Positions 16,868-24,819 of a stretch of DNA of 49,204 nt are shown piece after piece. Source of the DNA: Luteibacter yeojuensis (GTDB lineage: Bacteria > Pseudomonadota > Gammaproteobacteria > Xanthomonadales > Rhodanobacteraceae); the NCBI RefSeq assembly GCF_000964085.1, contig NZ_JZRB01000026.1:1-49204 (forward strand), in the 5' to 3' direction. Positions within the stretch are counted from its first letter, which is position 1. The number at the start of each line of letters is the position of its first letter. The notes below the pieces were generated by a model. The model worked only from the letters and a program-made list of their open reading frames with translations, did not search any database and was not told the DNA's origin. Position numbers and translations under genes: made by a program.

Positions 16868-17446
16868 ATGATCACGGTCGAATTCCAGGGCAGCCGAAAG
16901 CTCATCGAGGCGATCGACAACGCGGTCGCCCAGGCCACCACGCCGGCGATCACCGACACCCTGCGCAAGTCGCTCTGCCAGCTCATCCGCTCGCAGGAAG
17001 TGGTGCTGCCGGCCAGCGTCTTCGAGGCCTTCGGCGACCACTACGGCCGCCGCGAGCTGTACCGCAGCGACGAGCACGGCTACAGCGTCGTCGCCATGAC
17101 CTGGGGCCCCGGCCAGGGCACCAAGATCCACGACCACGACGGCATGTGGTGCGTCGAAGGCGTCTGGAATGGCGCCCTCGAGATCGTCCAGTACGAGCTC
17201 ATCGAGCACGACGCGGCCCGCTACCACTTCCGCCCGGTGGGCTCCATCGAGGCCGGCCCGGGCTCCGCCGGCAGCCTCATCCCGCCGCATGAGTACCACA
17301 CCATCCGAAACCCCAGCGACGAGGCCGTGGCGGTCAGCCTGCACATCTATTCGGGCCGCATGACCCAGTGCGCGGTGTTCGATCCGCAGGGCGATGACTG
17401 GTATGTGCGCAACGAGCGCCAGCTGGGCCTCGACCGGGTGCACTGA
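16868..17446 (+). CDS. Cysteine dioxygenase-type thiol dioxygenase (cupin)
   Basis: A 192-residue cupin of the type I cysteine dioxygenase family. The non-heme Fe(II) ligands expected for the family can be placed at His88 and His90 (KIHDHDG) and His141 (PPHEYHTI). The beta-rich core and length agree with bacterial thiol dioxygenases, which turn cysteine into cysteine sulfinate, or 3-mercaptopropionate into its sulfinate; which substrate applies cannot be told by eye. The gene has its own strong extended -10 promoter inside the end of metX. Together the pair would make and degrade cysteine. Confidence 0.82.
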   Translation: MITVEFQGSRKLIEAIDNAVAQATTPAITDTLRKSLCQLIRSQEVVLPASVFEAFGDHYGRRELYRSDEHGYSVVAMTWGPGQGTKIHDHDGMWCVEGVWNGALEIVQYELIEHDAARYHFRPVGSIEAGPGSAGSLIPPHEYHTIRNPSDEAVAVSLHIYSGRMTQCAVFDPQGDDWYVRNERQLGLDRVH

Positions 17447-17458
17447 TTCCCGCATAAT
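17430..17458 (+). promoter_or_regulatory. Putative promoter of tRNA-Leu
   Basis: TCGACC (17430-17435) and CATAAT (17453-17458) with a 17-bp spacer lie just before the tRNA. The -35 is inside the 3' end of the dioxygenase gene. Transcription would start within a few bases of the mature 5' end. Confidence 0.45.
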
Positions 17459-17469
17459 CGCCAGCCCAT

Positions 17470-17556
17470 GCCGAAATGGCGGAACCGGTAGACGCGGCGG
17501 ACTCAAAATCCGTTTGTAGAGATACAGTGTGGGTTCGAGTCCCACTTTCGGCACCA
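17470..17556 (+). tRNA. tRNA-Leu (anticodon CAA)
   Basis: An 87-nt class II tRNA with acceptor arm GCCGAAA/TTTCGGC, discriminator A and an encoded CCA. The anticodon stem GCGGA/TCCGT encloses loop CTCAAAA, giving anticodon CAA (UUG codons). A variable arm typical of leucine tRNAs (TTTGTAGAGATACAGT region) and the T-loop GGTTCGAGTCC are present. A terminator follows directly. Confidence 0.97.
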
Positions 17557-17564
17557 GTTGGATG

Positions 17565-17593
17565 AAAAAGCCTCCCGTCGTGGAGGCTTTTTT
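17565..17593 (+). terminator. Intrinsic terminator of tRNA-Leu
   Basis: AAAAAGCCTCC, loop CGTCGT, GGAGGCTTTTTT: an 11-bp stem followed by a run of six T. It lies 9 nt after the CCA end and is a canonical rho-independent terminator. The A-rich left side could also serve the opposite direction. Confidence 0.92.
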
Positions 17594-17669
17594 GTTGCCT
17601 GAACGACATGCCCGTGCAAATTGATGAAACTGCGATTTCTGGCTAAAGAGTGTCCATTCACCGCCGATA

Positions 17670-17685
17670 TGTGATCTGGGTCACA
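17670..17685. promoter_or_regulatory. Perfect CRP/Clp-type binding site
   Basis: TGTGA-TCTGGG-TCACA matches the CRP consensus TGTGA-N6-TCACA exactly. In xanthomonads the CRP homologue Clp recognises the same sequence and is controlled by cyclic di-GMP. The site centre is only about 26 bp before the chosen ATG of the PAS chemoreceptor gene, closer than a normal activation position, so repression or a shorter translated start is possible. Confidence 0.7.
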
Positions 17686-17703
17686 AATCTCAGGGGTGTT
17701 GCG

Positions 17704-19020
17704 ATGATCGGTCGATGGATACGGCGGCAGCAGGCGATGCGGGGGAAGCTCGCCGCGCTGGACAAGGTGCAGGCGATCATCGAGTTCAAGCCGGATGGCA
17801 CTGTGGTGCACGCCAATGCCCTGTTCCTGCAGACCATGGGCTACCGGCTGGACGAGGTGGTCGGCAAGCACCATCGGCAGTTCGTCGACCCCGCCGAGGC
17901 CGGCTCCACGGCCTATGCCGAGTTCTGGGAGCGCCTGCGCCAGGGCAACGCCGACACCGGCCTCTATCGGCGCCTGCACAAGCACGGCGGCGAGGTGTGG
18001 CTGCAATCCTCGTACAACCCCATCACCGACGCCTTTGGCCGGGTCACCGGCGTGGTGAAGTACGCCACGGACGTGACCGAACGGCGCCGGGCCGAGGCCG
18101 ACATGGATGGCCGCCTCCGGGCCATCGACCGCGCCCAGGCCACCATCGAGTTCGCCCTCGACGGGACGATCCTCGACGCCAACGCCAACTTCCTCGCCGC
18201 CATGGGCTACACGCTGGCGGAGATCCAGGGCCGCCACCACCGCATGTTCGTCGACCCGGCAGAGGCCGCGGGCGACGCCTACGCCCAGTTCTGGGGCCGC
18301 CTACGCGAGGGCCACCATGAGAGCGCCCTTTACCGCCGTTTCGGTCGGGGCGGCCGCATCGTGTGGATCCAGGCCACTTACAACCCGATCCTCGACGAGC
18401 ACGGCGCGCCCGTCCGTGTCATCAAGTACGCCACGGACATCACAGCGCAGACGATGGCCGCGCAGACCTTGCAGCGCGAGGTGGTGTCGCTGTCGCATGC
18501 GGTGATCGATAACGCCGAGAAGGCGGGGCGTGCGGAAGCCCTGGCAGGTGGCGCGCGCACCGCGGCTCAGCGCGGCGGCGGTGTCGTGGCCGACGTCGTG
18601 CGCACGATGGGCGAAATCCAGGACAGCACGCGTTCGGTCGAAGAGATCCTCGGCATGATCGACGCCATCGCGTTCCAGACCAACATGCTCTCGCTCAATG
18701 CCGCCATCGAAGCGGCGCGCGCGGGCGAGAGCGGCAAGGGGTTCGCCGTGGTCGCCGACGAGGTGCGCCAGCTGGCACTGCGCAGTGCGCACGCCTCGAA
18801 GCAGATCCACGCCCTCATAGGCGATGCGCGCGGCCGTGTCGATGAGGGTGCGCAGCTCGTCGGCACGGCGGGCGCGGTGATGCAGGAAATCCTCGGCGCC
18901 GTTGCCGACGTGACGCAAGTGACCGGCGCCATTGGCGAGAGCGCGCAGGTGCAGTCGAACGGCATCGAGCGGGTCAATGCGGCGGTGACGCAGCTTGAGA
19001 GCGTCTACGGGCGGCTCTAG
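17704..19020 (+). CDS. Soluble PAS-PAS methyl-accepting chemotaxis-type receptor
   Basis: A 438-residue protein without membrane segments. Two tandem PAS domains (about residues 20-130 and 140-250) share repeats such as [19 protein letters not shown] and [19 protein letters not shown], each ending in a PAC-like KYATDVT / KYATDIT motif. The MCP signalling region follows, with the conserved hairpin tip [40 protein letters not shown]. It ends soon after the descending helix, so it is short. Such receptors sense redox, oxygen or ligands in the cytoplasm and signal to CheA. The ATG at 17704 has an AGGGGTG ribosome site; an upstream in-frame extension to 17650 would run through the CRP site. No che genes are adjacent. 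Confidence 0.9.
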   Translation: MIGRWIRRQQAMRGKLAALDKVQAIIEFKPDGTVVHANALFLQTMGYRLDEVVGKHHRQFVDPAEAGSTAYAEFWERLRQGNADTGLYRRLHKHGGEVWLQSSYNPITDAFGRVTGVVKYATDVTERRRAEADMDGRLRAIDRAQATIEFALDGTILDANANFLAAMGYTLAEIQGRHHRMFVDPAEAAGDAYAQFWGRLREGHHESALYRRFGRGGRIVWIQATYNPILDEHGAPVRVIKYATDITAQTMAAQTLQREVVSLSHAVIDNAEKAGRAEALAGGARTAAQRGGGVVADVVRTMGEIQDSTRSVEEILGMIDAIAFQTNMLSLNAAIEAARAGESGKGFAVVADEVRQLALRSAHASKQIHALIGDARGRVDEGAQLVGTAGAVMQEILGAVADVTQVTGAIGESAQVQSNGIERVNAAVTQLESVYGRL

Positions 19021-19065
19021 ACGGACTGCGCGCTAAGCACTTGCTTCTGTTGAGAAACATCTGCG

Positions 19066-19094
19066 TTGCACAGCATGAAAGTCGGCGGTATTGT
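19066..19094 (+). promoter_or_regulatory. Putative sigma70 promoter of the DUF3800 gene
   Basis: TTGCAC (19066-19071), a 17-bp spacer and TATTGT (19089-19094). The leader that follows carries a GGCCGC-GGAA-GCGGCC tetraloop hairpin (19151-19166) and an AAGGA ribosome site at 19185, just before the ATG at 19193. Confidence 0.5.
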
Positions 19095-19192
19095 CAGCAC
19101 CAGATGGACGCATCTGCCGTCGAACCGGGAAGCCGGGCGACAAATCCTAGGGCCGCGGAAGCGGCCTTAGTTGTGTCTGGGATAAGGAAATC

Positions 19193-20092
19193 ATGCATAT
19201 TTGCTACATCGACGAGGGCGGATGCCCCGGGGTGCTACCGTCCGCAACGTCGGACATTCAACCTGCCCTGATCGTCGCCGGGCTCATCGTTCCGCATGAG
19301 CAAGTGGCGCGGATCACCGAACATTTCCTTCGCCTGAAGCTCGAGTTCAACCCGAAGCTTTGCGAACAGGGATGCCGGCATTGGCTCGACCTTGCGAAGG
19401 TCGAAATCAAAGGCTCGGAGCTTCGGCGAGGCATTCGGAAGGGCAACCGGAACAGACAGCGAGCTGTATTCACGTTCCTGGACAGGATCATCGCCCTGCT
19501 CATCGATTCGGGAGCCCGGCTCATCGCCTGCGTCTACATAAAGAAGCCAGGAGGCGAGTTCGACGGGAACAGCGTCTATAACGCTGCCATCCAGTCGATC
19601 AGTGCTGGCTTTGAGCGCTACCTCGATGAATATGCGGGCATTGGGGCGTTGATCGCAGACAGTCGTTCGGCGTCACAGAACTCGTCCGTTTCGCATTCCA
19701 TCTTTACCCAGAAGTTCCGGCATGGTGGCGACGCCTATGGGCACATCGTCGAGGTACCTGCGTTCGGACACAGCGAGAACCACGCCGCCCTCCAGATTAC
19801 TGACTTCCTCGTTTCCGCGATCCTTATGCCGATGGCGACCGTCACGTACTGTGCGGGCCACGTCGACAACGTCCACATGCACCCAAGGGATCGTCTGATC
19901 CTCAGCCATTACGCCAAGCCACTTCACGCGCTGCTGTATTCATCCAGTGCAGAGGGTGAGCCACACGACGGGATTACCGTCCGGGACGCTATCGCTAACC
20001 GCTCTGCGGCTCAGCTCCACACGATTGCCCGCGTTGCAGGGCCATTTGCCCAAGATGACAGCGTCAGCGACAAATGCCTACAGGCGGTGTAG
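19193..20092 (+). CDS. DUF3800 domain protein
   Basis: A 299-residue protein of the DUF3800 family. The hallmark N-terminus is present (MHICYIDEGG, acidic pair Asp7-Glu8). Further conserved acidic positions appear in ALIADSRS and in HAALQITDFLVSAI near residue 205, a pattern consistent with the RNase H-like fold proposed for the family. DUF3800 genes are scattered by horizontal transfer and often lie in defence or mobile regions; biochemical function is not established. Base composition is clearly lower in GC than its neighbours, with codons such as ATA, TTT and CGA that are rare elsewhere here, so recent acquisition is likely. A strong AAGGA ribosome site precedes the ATG. Confidence 0.82.
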   Translation: MHICYIDEGGCPGVLPSATSDIQPALIVAGLIVPHEQVARITEHFLRLKLEFNPKLCEQGCRHWLDLAKVEIKGSELRRGIRKGNRNRQRAVFTFLDRIIALLIDSGARLIACVYIKKPGGEFDGNSVYNAAIQSISAGFERYLDEYAGIGALIADSRSASQNSSVSHSIFTQKFRHGGDAYGHIVEVPAFGHSENHAALQITDFLVSAILMPMATVTYCAGHVDNVHMHPRDRLILSHYAKPLHALLYSSSAEGEPHDGITVRDAIANRSAAQLHTIARVAGPFAQDDSVSDKCLQAV

Positions 20093-20139
20093 GCATTCAG
20101 GAAGACGCGCTTGGTCTTTCGTCGCGCATTATTGAGCAC

Positions 20140-20328
20140 ATGATCGACTCAATCGAAATTGACGGCGTGCCTGCCGTTGTCCATTTTGACGCCGGAGCGG
20201 GCCTTTTCCGCGGCGAAATCACGCTTCCGCGCGGCAGCGCTGACTTTTTTGCCCCCGATCTCCCTTCCCTTCGCGAGGAAGGCAGGGTTTCCCTCAGGGT
20301 CCTCCGGGAGGCCCTGGCACGCCTCTAG
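20140..20328 (+). CDS. Short HicB-like hypothetical protein
   Basis: A 62-residue product starting MIDSIEIDG. The layout (a strand, AVVHFDAGAGLFRGEITL, then DFFAPDLPSLREEGRVSLRVL) resembles the HicB antitoxin partial-RNase-H fold, in which a VxYDxEDGxFxGEV strand pair precedes a helix. No HicA-type toxin was found beside it, so it is an orphan or a stand-alone relative. An in-frame extension to 20074 is open, but it would overlap the DUF3800 gene and lacks a ribosome site. The stop overlaps the stop of the converging gene. Assignment is tentative. Confidence 0.5.
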   Translation: MIDSIEIDGVPAVVHFDAGAGLFRGEITLPRGSADFFAPDLPSLREEGRVSLRVLREALARL

Positions 20329-20708
20329 CGAGCCGCCACCGGCGCCGGGTACTCCGTCGTTGTCTCGAACTCGGCGAAGGGCTGCGAGGCTTCGCGCAGG
20401 TTGCCCAGCGGCACGCGTTCGGCCACGCCCATGAGGCGGGCGCGGAGCGCGGCCACTTCGCGGATCTTCTCCGAGGCGGCGAACGAGTACTCGTTGGTCA
20501 TTTCGAACGCGGCGACGACGTTGCCGTCTTCGCTGCGCATGATCCACGGCCGGCGCGCCGTGATGAGCCCGGCCCGCTGCATGGCCTCGTAGACCTCGAG
20601 CAGGATGGCGATGACAAGGTCCGTGCGGCCCGGGAACGGGCGGTAACCCACGATGATGGATGTCGCCAAGGTGGATGCCTCTTCCGTATTAATGAACGTG
20701 ACAAGCAT
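20325..20708 (-). CDS. Conserved hypothetical protein
   Basis: A 127-residue cytoplasmic protein of no family I can name. It begins MLVTFINTEEASTLA and has a mixed alpha/beta character, a central WIMRSEDGNVVAAFEM strand region and a C-terminal Ala/Arg-rich helix. A GTG four codons upstream is an alternative start; neither has a convincing ribosome site. It has the base composition and codon use of the core genes, unlike the DUF3800 gene opposite. Its stop overlaps that of the 20140-20328 gene. It lies 64 bp after the SUMF1-type gene on the same strand and could be co-transcribed with it. Confidence 0.65.
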   Translation of the reverse strand: MLVTFINTEEASTLATSIIVGYRPFPGRTDLVIAILLEVYEAMQRAGLITARRPWIMRSEDGNVVAAFEMTNEYSFAASEKIREVAALRARLMGVAERVPLGNLREASQPFAEFETTTEYPAPVAAR

Positions 20709-20772
20709 CCGCAGGTGCACCCGGCGGCGTCAAGCCGGGCTACCTGTCAATTCGGCAAAACCGGTGCGTGGT

Positions 20773-22725
20773 TTATAGCTCGCGCGCCACGCGGAAGCCA
20801 ACACGCGCGCTGCGCAGGTCGGCCGACGCCCCCTGGCGGTACGCCGAACGCACCTGTTCGGGCGCGCTACCCCATGAGCCGCCGCGGATGACGCGGCGGC
20901 CGCAGCCCGGGTTCACCCAGGCCTCGCCCGTGCGCGGCGCGCGGATGTAATTGTCGTGCCAGCAATCGGCTACCCATTCGGAGACGTTGCCGCCCATGTC
21001 GTACAGGCCGAACGGGTTGGTGGCGAAGCTCATCACCGGCGCCGGGCCCCAGTAACCGTCCTTGTAGCCATTGAACGCGTTGCTCCAGCGACGGCCCGAG
21101 CCCGAGCGGTCGTTGCCGCCGGTAAGGTTTTCGACCTTCGACGACGGCGGGCCGTCGCCCCACCAGTAGCGGGAGGTGGTGCCGGCCCGCAGGGCGTACT
21201 CGAATTCCGCTTCGCTGGGCAGGCGGTAGGTTTTGCCCGTGCGCTGTGAAAGCCAGTCGGCGTAGGCCTTGGCGTCGTTCCATGACAGGTTGACCACCGG
21301 CAGGCGGTCCTGGCCGGCCTTGCCGGCGTAATCGTCCTGCCAGGTGGCCGAGGAGTCGTCGCGCAGGCCGCCGCTTTGCTCGTCATAGACGCTGCTACCC
21401 ATGGACTGGGATTGCGGCACGTAGCCGCTGGCGCGGACGAAATCGCGGAACTGGCCGATGGTGATGGCGCTACGGGCCATGGCGAAGCCCTTGCCCATCT
21501 CCACCTCGTGCGATGGCGCCTCGTTGCCATCGTGGCCGGCTTCGCCGTCGGGCGAGCCCATCATGAACTTGCCCGTGGGCACGACGACCATGGCCGGCGC
21601 CTGGCCGGTGGAATCCACGAAGCGGTCGGCGAATACCTGGCCCGGCTTGTAGCTGGCATACAGCTTGGCGTTGGTGACGCGCTCGTTGAAGTCGTCGATG
21701 CCGGCAAGATCGGGGCTGATCGCCTGCGCCTTCGTCGCCAGCTGCTGCGCGAGTTCGATGTTGCCGCCGTCGAGCGCGGAACGCGCCTGCGCGAGCACGC
21801 CCGCGCCGCTCTGCCGGCGCATGCCTTCGATGCGGCCGCGCGTGTCCTGCAGGGCCTGCGAGCCGGGCTCGATGGTGGCGGCCTCGGCCAGCGCGTTATC
21901 GGCGCCCGCGAAATCGTTTTGCGCCACGGCGGCGAGCGCGCGGTCGAGCACCACGTGCTGCACTTGGCTGATCCCCTGCACGGCCACGGCGTTCTGCGGA
22001 TCGAGCTGGAGCACCTGGTGGTAGGTGTCCAGCGCGCTATCGCCACGCGGCGCGTTGGCGCGGCCGGCCTGCAACTGGCTCGCGGCGGTGGTGAGCAGCG
22101 GACGCACCTTGTCGAGCACGGCCAGCTGCTGCTGCAGCGGCTGCACGTCCTTCGCGCTGTTGGGCAGGCCCTTCAACGCGGCCAGTGAATCGCGCGCCGC
22201 GTCCGCATCGCCCAGCGCGATATCCTGCTCGATCTCCGCGGCCAGGCGGGCACGGATCTCGTCCATGCCGGCCAACGCACGCTGGCTGTCCGCCTTTTCC
22301 TTCAAGACACTGCCATAGAGCGTGGCCGCGCTGTCCTTGCCGCCCACGAGGCGGTCGGCGGCAAGCGCCTTGTCGGCGCGATCGAGCAACGCGGTGAGCT
22401 CGGGCGAATCGGGCGTGGCCTGCGGCGGCAGCTGTACCTCGGTGGTCTTCTCGCGGCGCCGCGCGGCGATGACCGAAGCCGGCGCGAGCACCAACGGCGG
22501 GCCGGCATCCACCTCCGATGCCACGGCCTGCGGTGCCGCCTGCGGCCGCTGGTCGAAGCCCATGGTGCCCGGCTGGCTGCGCGAGGGCGTGCGGGCCGCC
22601 TGCTGGCCCGGATCGACATGCAGGGCTTGCGGGAAGAAGTGGTAGAACAGCGCGAAGCCGAGCACGGCCACGCCCATCGCGCCGCCAATGGCGCGCTGTC
22701 GGCGGACGGTCTCGGTGTTGGGCAT
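20773..22725 (-). CDS. Membrane-anchored SUMF1/formylglycine-generating-enzyme-type protein
   Basis: A 650-residue protein in three parts. A membrane segment lies near the N-terminus (AIGGAMGVAVLGFALFYHFF). A long Ala/Gln/Asp-rich helical region of degenerate TPR-like repeats spans about residues 100-350. The C-terminal FGE-sulfatase domain runs from about 378 to 650, with GKFMMGSPDGEAGHDGNEAPSHEV, YRLPSEAEFEYALRAG, NVSEWVADCWHDNY and VIRGGSWGSAPEQVRSAYR. The domain occurs in sulfatase-activating enzymes, PvdO, EgtB and many C-type-lectin-like proteins. There is no sulfatase gene nearby, so catalysis is not proven and a periplasmic binding role is possible. Divergent from rnd. Confidence 0.85.
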   Translation of the reverse strand: MPNTETVRRQRAIGGAMGVAVLGFALFYHFFPQALHVDPGQQAARTPSRSQPGTMGFDQRPQAAPQAVASEVDAGPPLVLAPASVIAARRREKTTEVQLPPQATPDSPELTALLDRADKALAADRLVGGKDSAATLYGSVLKEKADSQRALAGMDEIRARLAAEIEQDIALGDADAARDSLAALKGLPNSAKDVQPLQQQLAVLDKVRPLLTTAASQLQAGRANAPRGDSALDTYHQVLQLDPQNAVAVQGISQVQHVVLDRALAAVAQNDFAGADNALAEAATIEPGSQALQDTRGRIEGMRRQSGAGVLAQARSALDGGNIELAQQLATKAQAISPDLAGIDDFNERVTNAKLYASYKPGQVFADRFVDSTGQAPAMVVVPTGKFMMGSPDGEAGHDGNEAPSHEVEMGKGFAMARSAITIGQFRDFVRASGYVPQSQSMGSSVYDEQSGGLRDDSSATWQDDYAGKAGQDRLPVVNLSWNDAKAYADWLSQRTGKTYRLPSEAEFEYALRAGTTSRYWWGDGPPSSKVENLTGGNDRSGSGRRWSNAFNGYKDGYWGPAPVMSFATNPFGLYDMGGNVSEWVADCWHDNYIRAPRTGEAWVNPGCGRRVIRGGSWGSAPEQVRSAYRQGASADLRSARVGFRVAREL

Positions 22726-22831
22726 GGTGGGCGGTTCCGCGTGAGCCTGCTATCGTGCGGTGTCACCTTAGGGAATCGTGCGCTGCAGGGCAACACGCGC
22801 GCACGGCCCCGTTAATCTACAAGGAAGCCCC

Positions 22832-23953
22832 ATGTCATCGAGCGCACTCGCTCCCGCCGCCCCATGGATCGATCGCCGCGACGACCTGGCCACGTGGCTT
22901 GCGCCGGTGGGCGCGGCCGCGGTCGTCGGGCTCGATACCGAGTTCATGCGGCGCAACACGTTCTATCCGCAGCTCGCGCTGCTCCAGCTCGCCCACGAGG
23001 GGCGCTACGCCCTTATCGACCCCCTCGCCTTCCCCTTCGGCGACGCCCTGCGGCCCACGTTCGCCGAGCAGCCCGTCGTCACCGTGATGCACAGCGCGGG
23101 CGAGGATCTCGAGGCCATGGCACCGTACTTGCCCGACGGCCCGCACACGCTGTTCGATACGCAGATCGCGGCAGCCTTCGTCGGCATGGGCCTGGGCATC
23201 AGCTACCGCGCGCTCGTCGCCGAACTCGTCGGCGCCGAACTTGACAAGGGCGAAACGCGCAGCGACTGGCTGCAGCGCCCGCTCACCGAATCACAAAAAC
23301 TGTACGCCACGCTCGACGTCGTACACCTTCATCCCGTGCACGCCATCCTCAGCGAGCGCCTCGCCGAGCGCGGCCGCGCCGCGTGGCATGCCGAGGATTG
23401 CGCGCGCATGAAGCGCCGCGCCAGCCAGCGCGAGGGCGACCCGCAGCCGCAGCGCGGCTTCAAGCCCGCGGCGGAATGGGCGGCCGACCGCCAGGCCCTG
23501 CTCCGCCGCGTGCTGCGCTGGCGTGAGAAAACGGCGCGCGCGCTCGACAAGCCCCGCTCGTGGCTGCTCGAAGACGCCCACGCGCTGGAGCTCGTCGGCA
23601 AGATCCCTTCAAGCACCAGCCAGCTGGAAGAGCTGACCCGCGGCACGCGTTCCCTGCGCGGGCCGCAGCGCGAGGAGCTCTACGAGCTTCTGCACCGCCC
23701 GGTGGAACCGGAGGAAATCGAGGCCACGGCCCCGGTCGTCGGCCACCCGGTGGGCGACGCCAAGCGCGCCATCAACGATATGCGCAGCGCGGTCGATACC
23801 CTCGCCACCCAGCTCGATCTCCCGCCCGGCCTGCTGTGCTCCCGCAAAACGATGGAGGAGTACGTCATGACCGGCGGGCAGTGGCCGGAGGCCCTGGAGG
23901 GCTGGCGCCGCGAGGTGCTGTTCGAACGGTTGTCGGCGTTGTTGCCGGGCTGA
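22832..23953 (+). CDS. rnd: Ribonuclease D
   Basis: A 373-residue 3'-5' exoribonuclease. The DEDD exonuclease motifs are visible: GLDTEFMRR (Exo I), MHSAGEDLEAM (Exo II) and KLYATLDVVHLHPVH (Exo III, with the DEDD-y-type position). HRDC-type helical domains follow (ARALDKPRSWLLEDAHALELVGKIP). It trims tRNA 3' ends and other stable RNAs. The start with an AAGGAAG ribosome site was chosen over an open extension to 22778. A tRNA gene, the class of substrate it processes, follows immediately. Confidence 0.93.
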   Translation: MSSSALAPAAPWIDRRDDLATWLAPVGAAAVVGLDTEFMRRNTFYPQLALLQLAHEGRYALIDPLAFPFGDALRPTFAEQPVVTVMHSAGEDLEAMAPYLPDGPHTLFDTQIAAAFVGMGLGISYRALVAELVGAELDKGETRSDWLQRPLTESQKLYATLDVVHLHPVHAILSERLAERGRAAWHAEDCARMKRRASQREGDPQPQRGFKPAAEWAADRQALLRRVLRWREKTARALDKPRSWLLEDAHALELVGKIPSSTSQLEELTRGTRSLRGPQREELYELLHRPVEPEEIEATAPVVGHPVGDAKRAINDMRSAVDTLATQLDLPPGLLCSRKTMEEYVMTGGQWPEALEGWRREVLFERLSALLPG

Positions 23954-23964
23954 TCGCCGGGGAC

Positions 23965-23994
23965 TTGGCGCCCCGGCCCCGCCCCTGCTAATAT
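23965..23994 (+). promoter_or_regulatory. Promoter of tRNA-Ala
   Basis: TTGGCG (23965-23970), an 18-bp spacer and TAATAT (23989-23994) preceded by TGC, giving an extended -10. Transcription would begin about 24001, seven bases before the mature tRNA. Confidence 0.6.
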
Positions 23995-24007
23995 CCACCG
24001 CTCATGT

Positions 24008-24083
<76 letters not shown>

Positions 24084-24100
24084 CTTATCCAGGCACTGAA

Positions 24101-24127
24101 GCCCCGGGCGCCGCCCGGGGCTTTTTT
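24101..24127 (+). terminator. Intrinsic terminator of tRNA-Ala
   Basis: GCCCCGGGC, loop GCC, GCCCGGGGC followed by six T. A strong canonical terminator 17 nt after the tRNA and 50 bp before marC, so marC must have its own promoter. Confidence 0.92.
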
Positions 24128-24176
24128 GTTTTTGGTGCTACGCTCCCGCTCGCTACCCCGCCAGGCCGCGCGCCGC

Positions 24177-24818
24177 ATGTCCTTCGACATCACGTTCGCC
24201 ATCAAAGTGTTCACCGCGATGTTCGCCATCATGAACCCGATCGCGAACGTGCCGCTGTTCCTCTCGCTCACCGACGGCATCACCGACGCCGACCGGCGAA
24301 AGGTTGCGTGGACGGTGCTGTTCACCGTGGCGGTGGGCTGTGTCGTCAGTGCGGCTGGGGGCGCCGCCATCCTGGGCATCTTCGGCGTCTCGGTGAACGA
24401 CTTCCGCCTCGCGGGCGGCGTCATGGTGTTCCTCATCGCGCTGTCGATGCTGCACGGCACGCCGAGCAGCCAGCACGCGCCCACGGTGTCGGAGGCCGAG
24501 GCCATGGCGGCGGCCGAGGATGTCGCGGTGTATCCCCTGTCGATCCCCCTGCTGCTGGGCCCCGGCGCCATCGCCACGCTCATCGTGCTGGGCCAGACCG
24601 CGCGCAATACGAACATGGCGCTGGCCTTCGCCGTGGGGCTGGGCGCGTTCCTCATCGTGCTGGCGATATCGCTGCTGGGCGCGCCCTACGTCGCGCGCTA
24701 CCTTTCGCCCAAGGCGGTGGGCATCGCGCGCCGCCTCATGGGCATGATCCTCGCGGCCATCGCCGTGCAGATGATCGTCTCGGGCATCCGCAACGCGTTC
24801 CCCGCGCTGGGCGCGTGA
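24177..24818 (+). CDS. marC: MarC-family integral membrane protein
   Basis: A 213-residue protein with six membrane segments, in the UPF0056/MarC family. The conserved [14 protein letters not shown] block lies in the first helix region and the related [16 protein letters not shown] repeat at mid-protein, the inverted-repeat signature of the family. Members were once linked to multiple antibiotic resistance and are annotated as NAAT transporters, but function is uncertain. The ATG at 24177 begins the first helix; an open frame upstream passes through the tRNA and is not coding. It converges with ftrA, the stops being 1 bp apart. Confidence 0.88.
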   Translation: MSFDITFAIKVFTAMFAIMNPIANVPLFLSLTDGITDADRRKVAWTVLFTVAVGCVVSAAGGAAILGIFGVSVNDFRLAGGVMVFLIALSMLHGTPSSQHAPTVSEAEAMAAAEDVAVYPLSIPLLLGPGAIATLIVLGQTARNTNMALAFAVGLGAFLIVLAISLLGAPYVARYLSPKAVGIARRLMGMILAAIAVQMIVSGIRNAFPALGA

Positions 24819-24819
24819 G

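Noticed and set aside
17447-17600. tRNA-Leu as an integration site for the 19-20 kb island
   Set aside because: The island begins over 1.4 kb away after an intact chemoreceptor gene, there is no integrase and no duplicated tRNA end was found.
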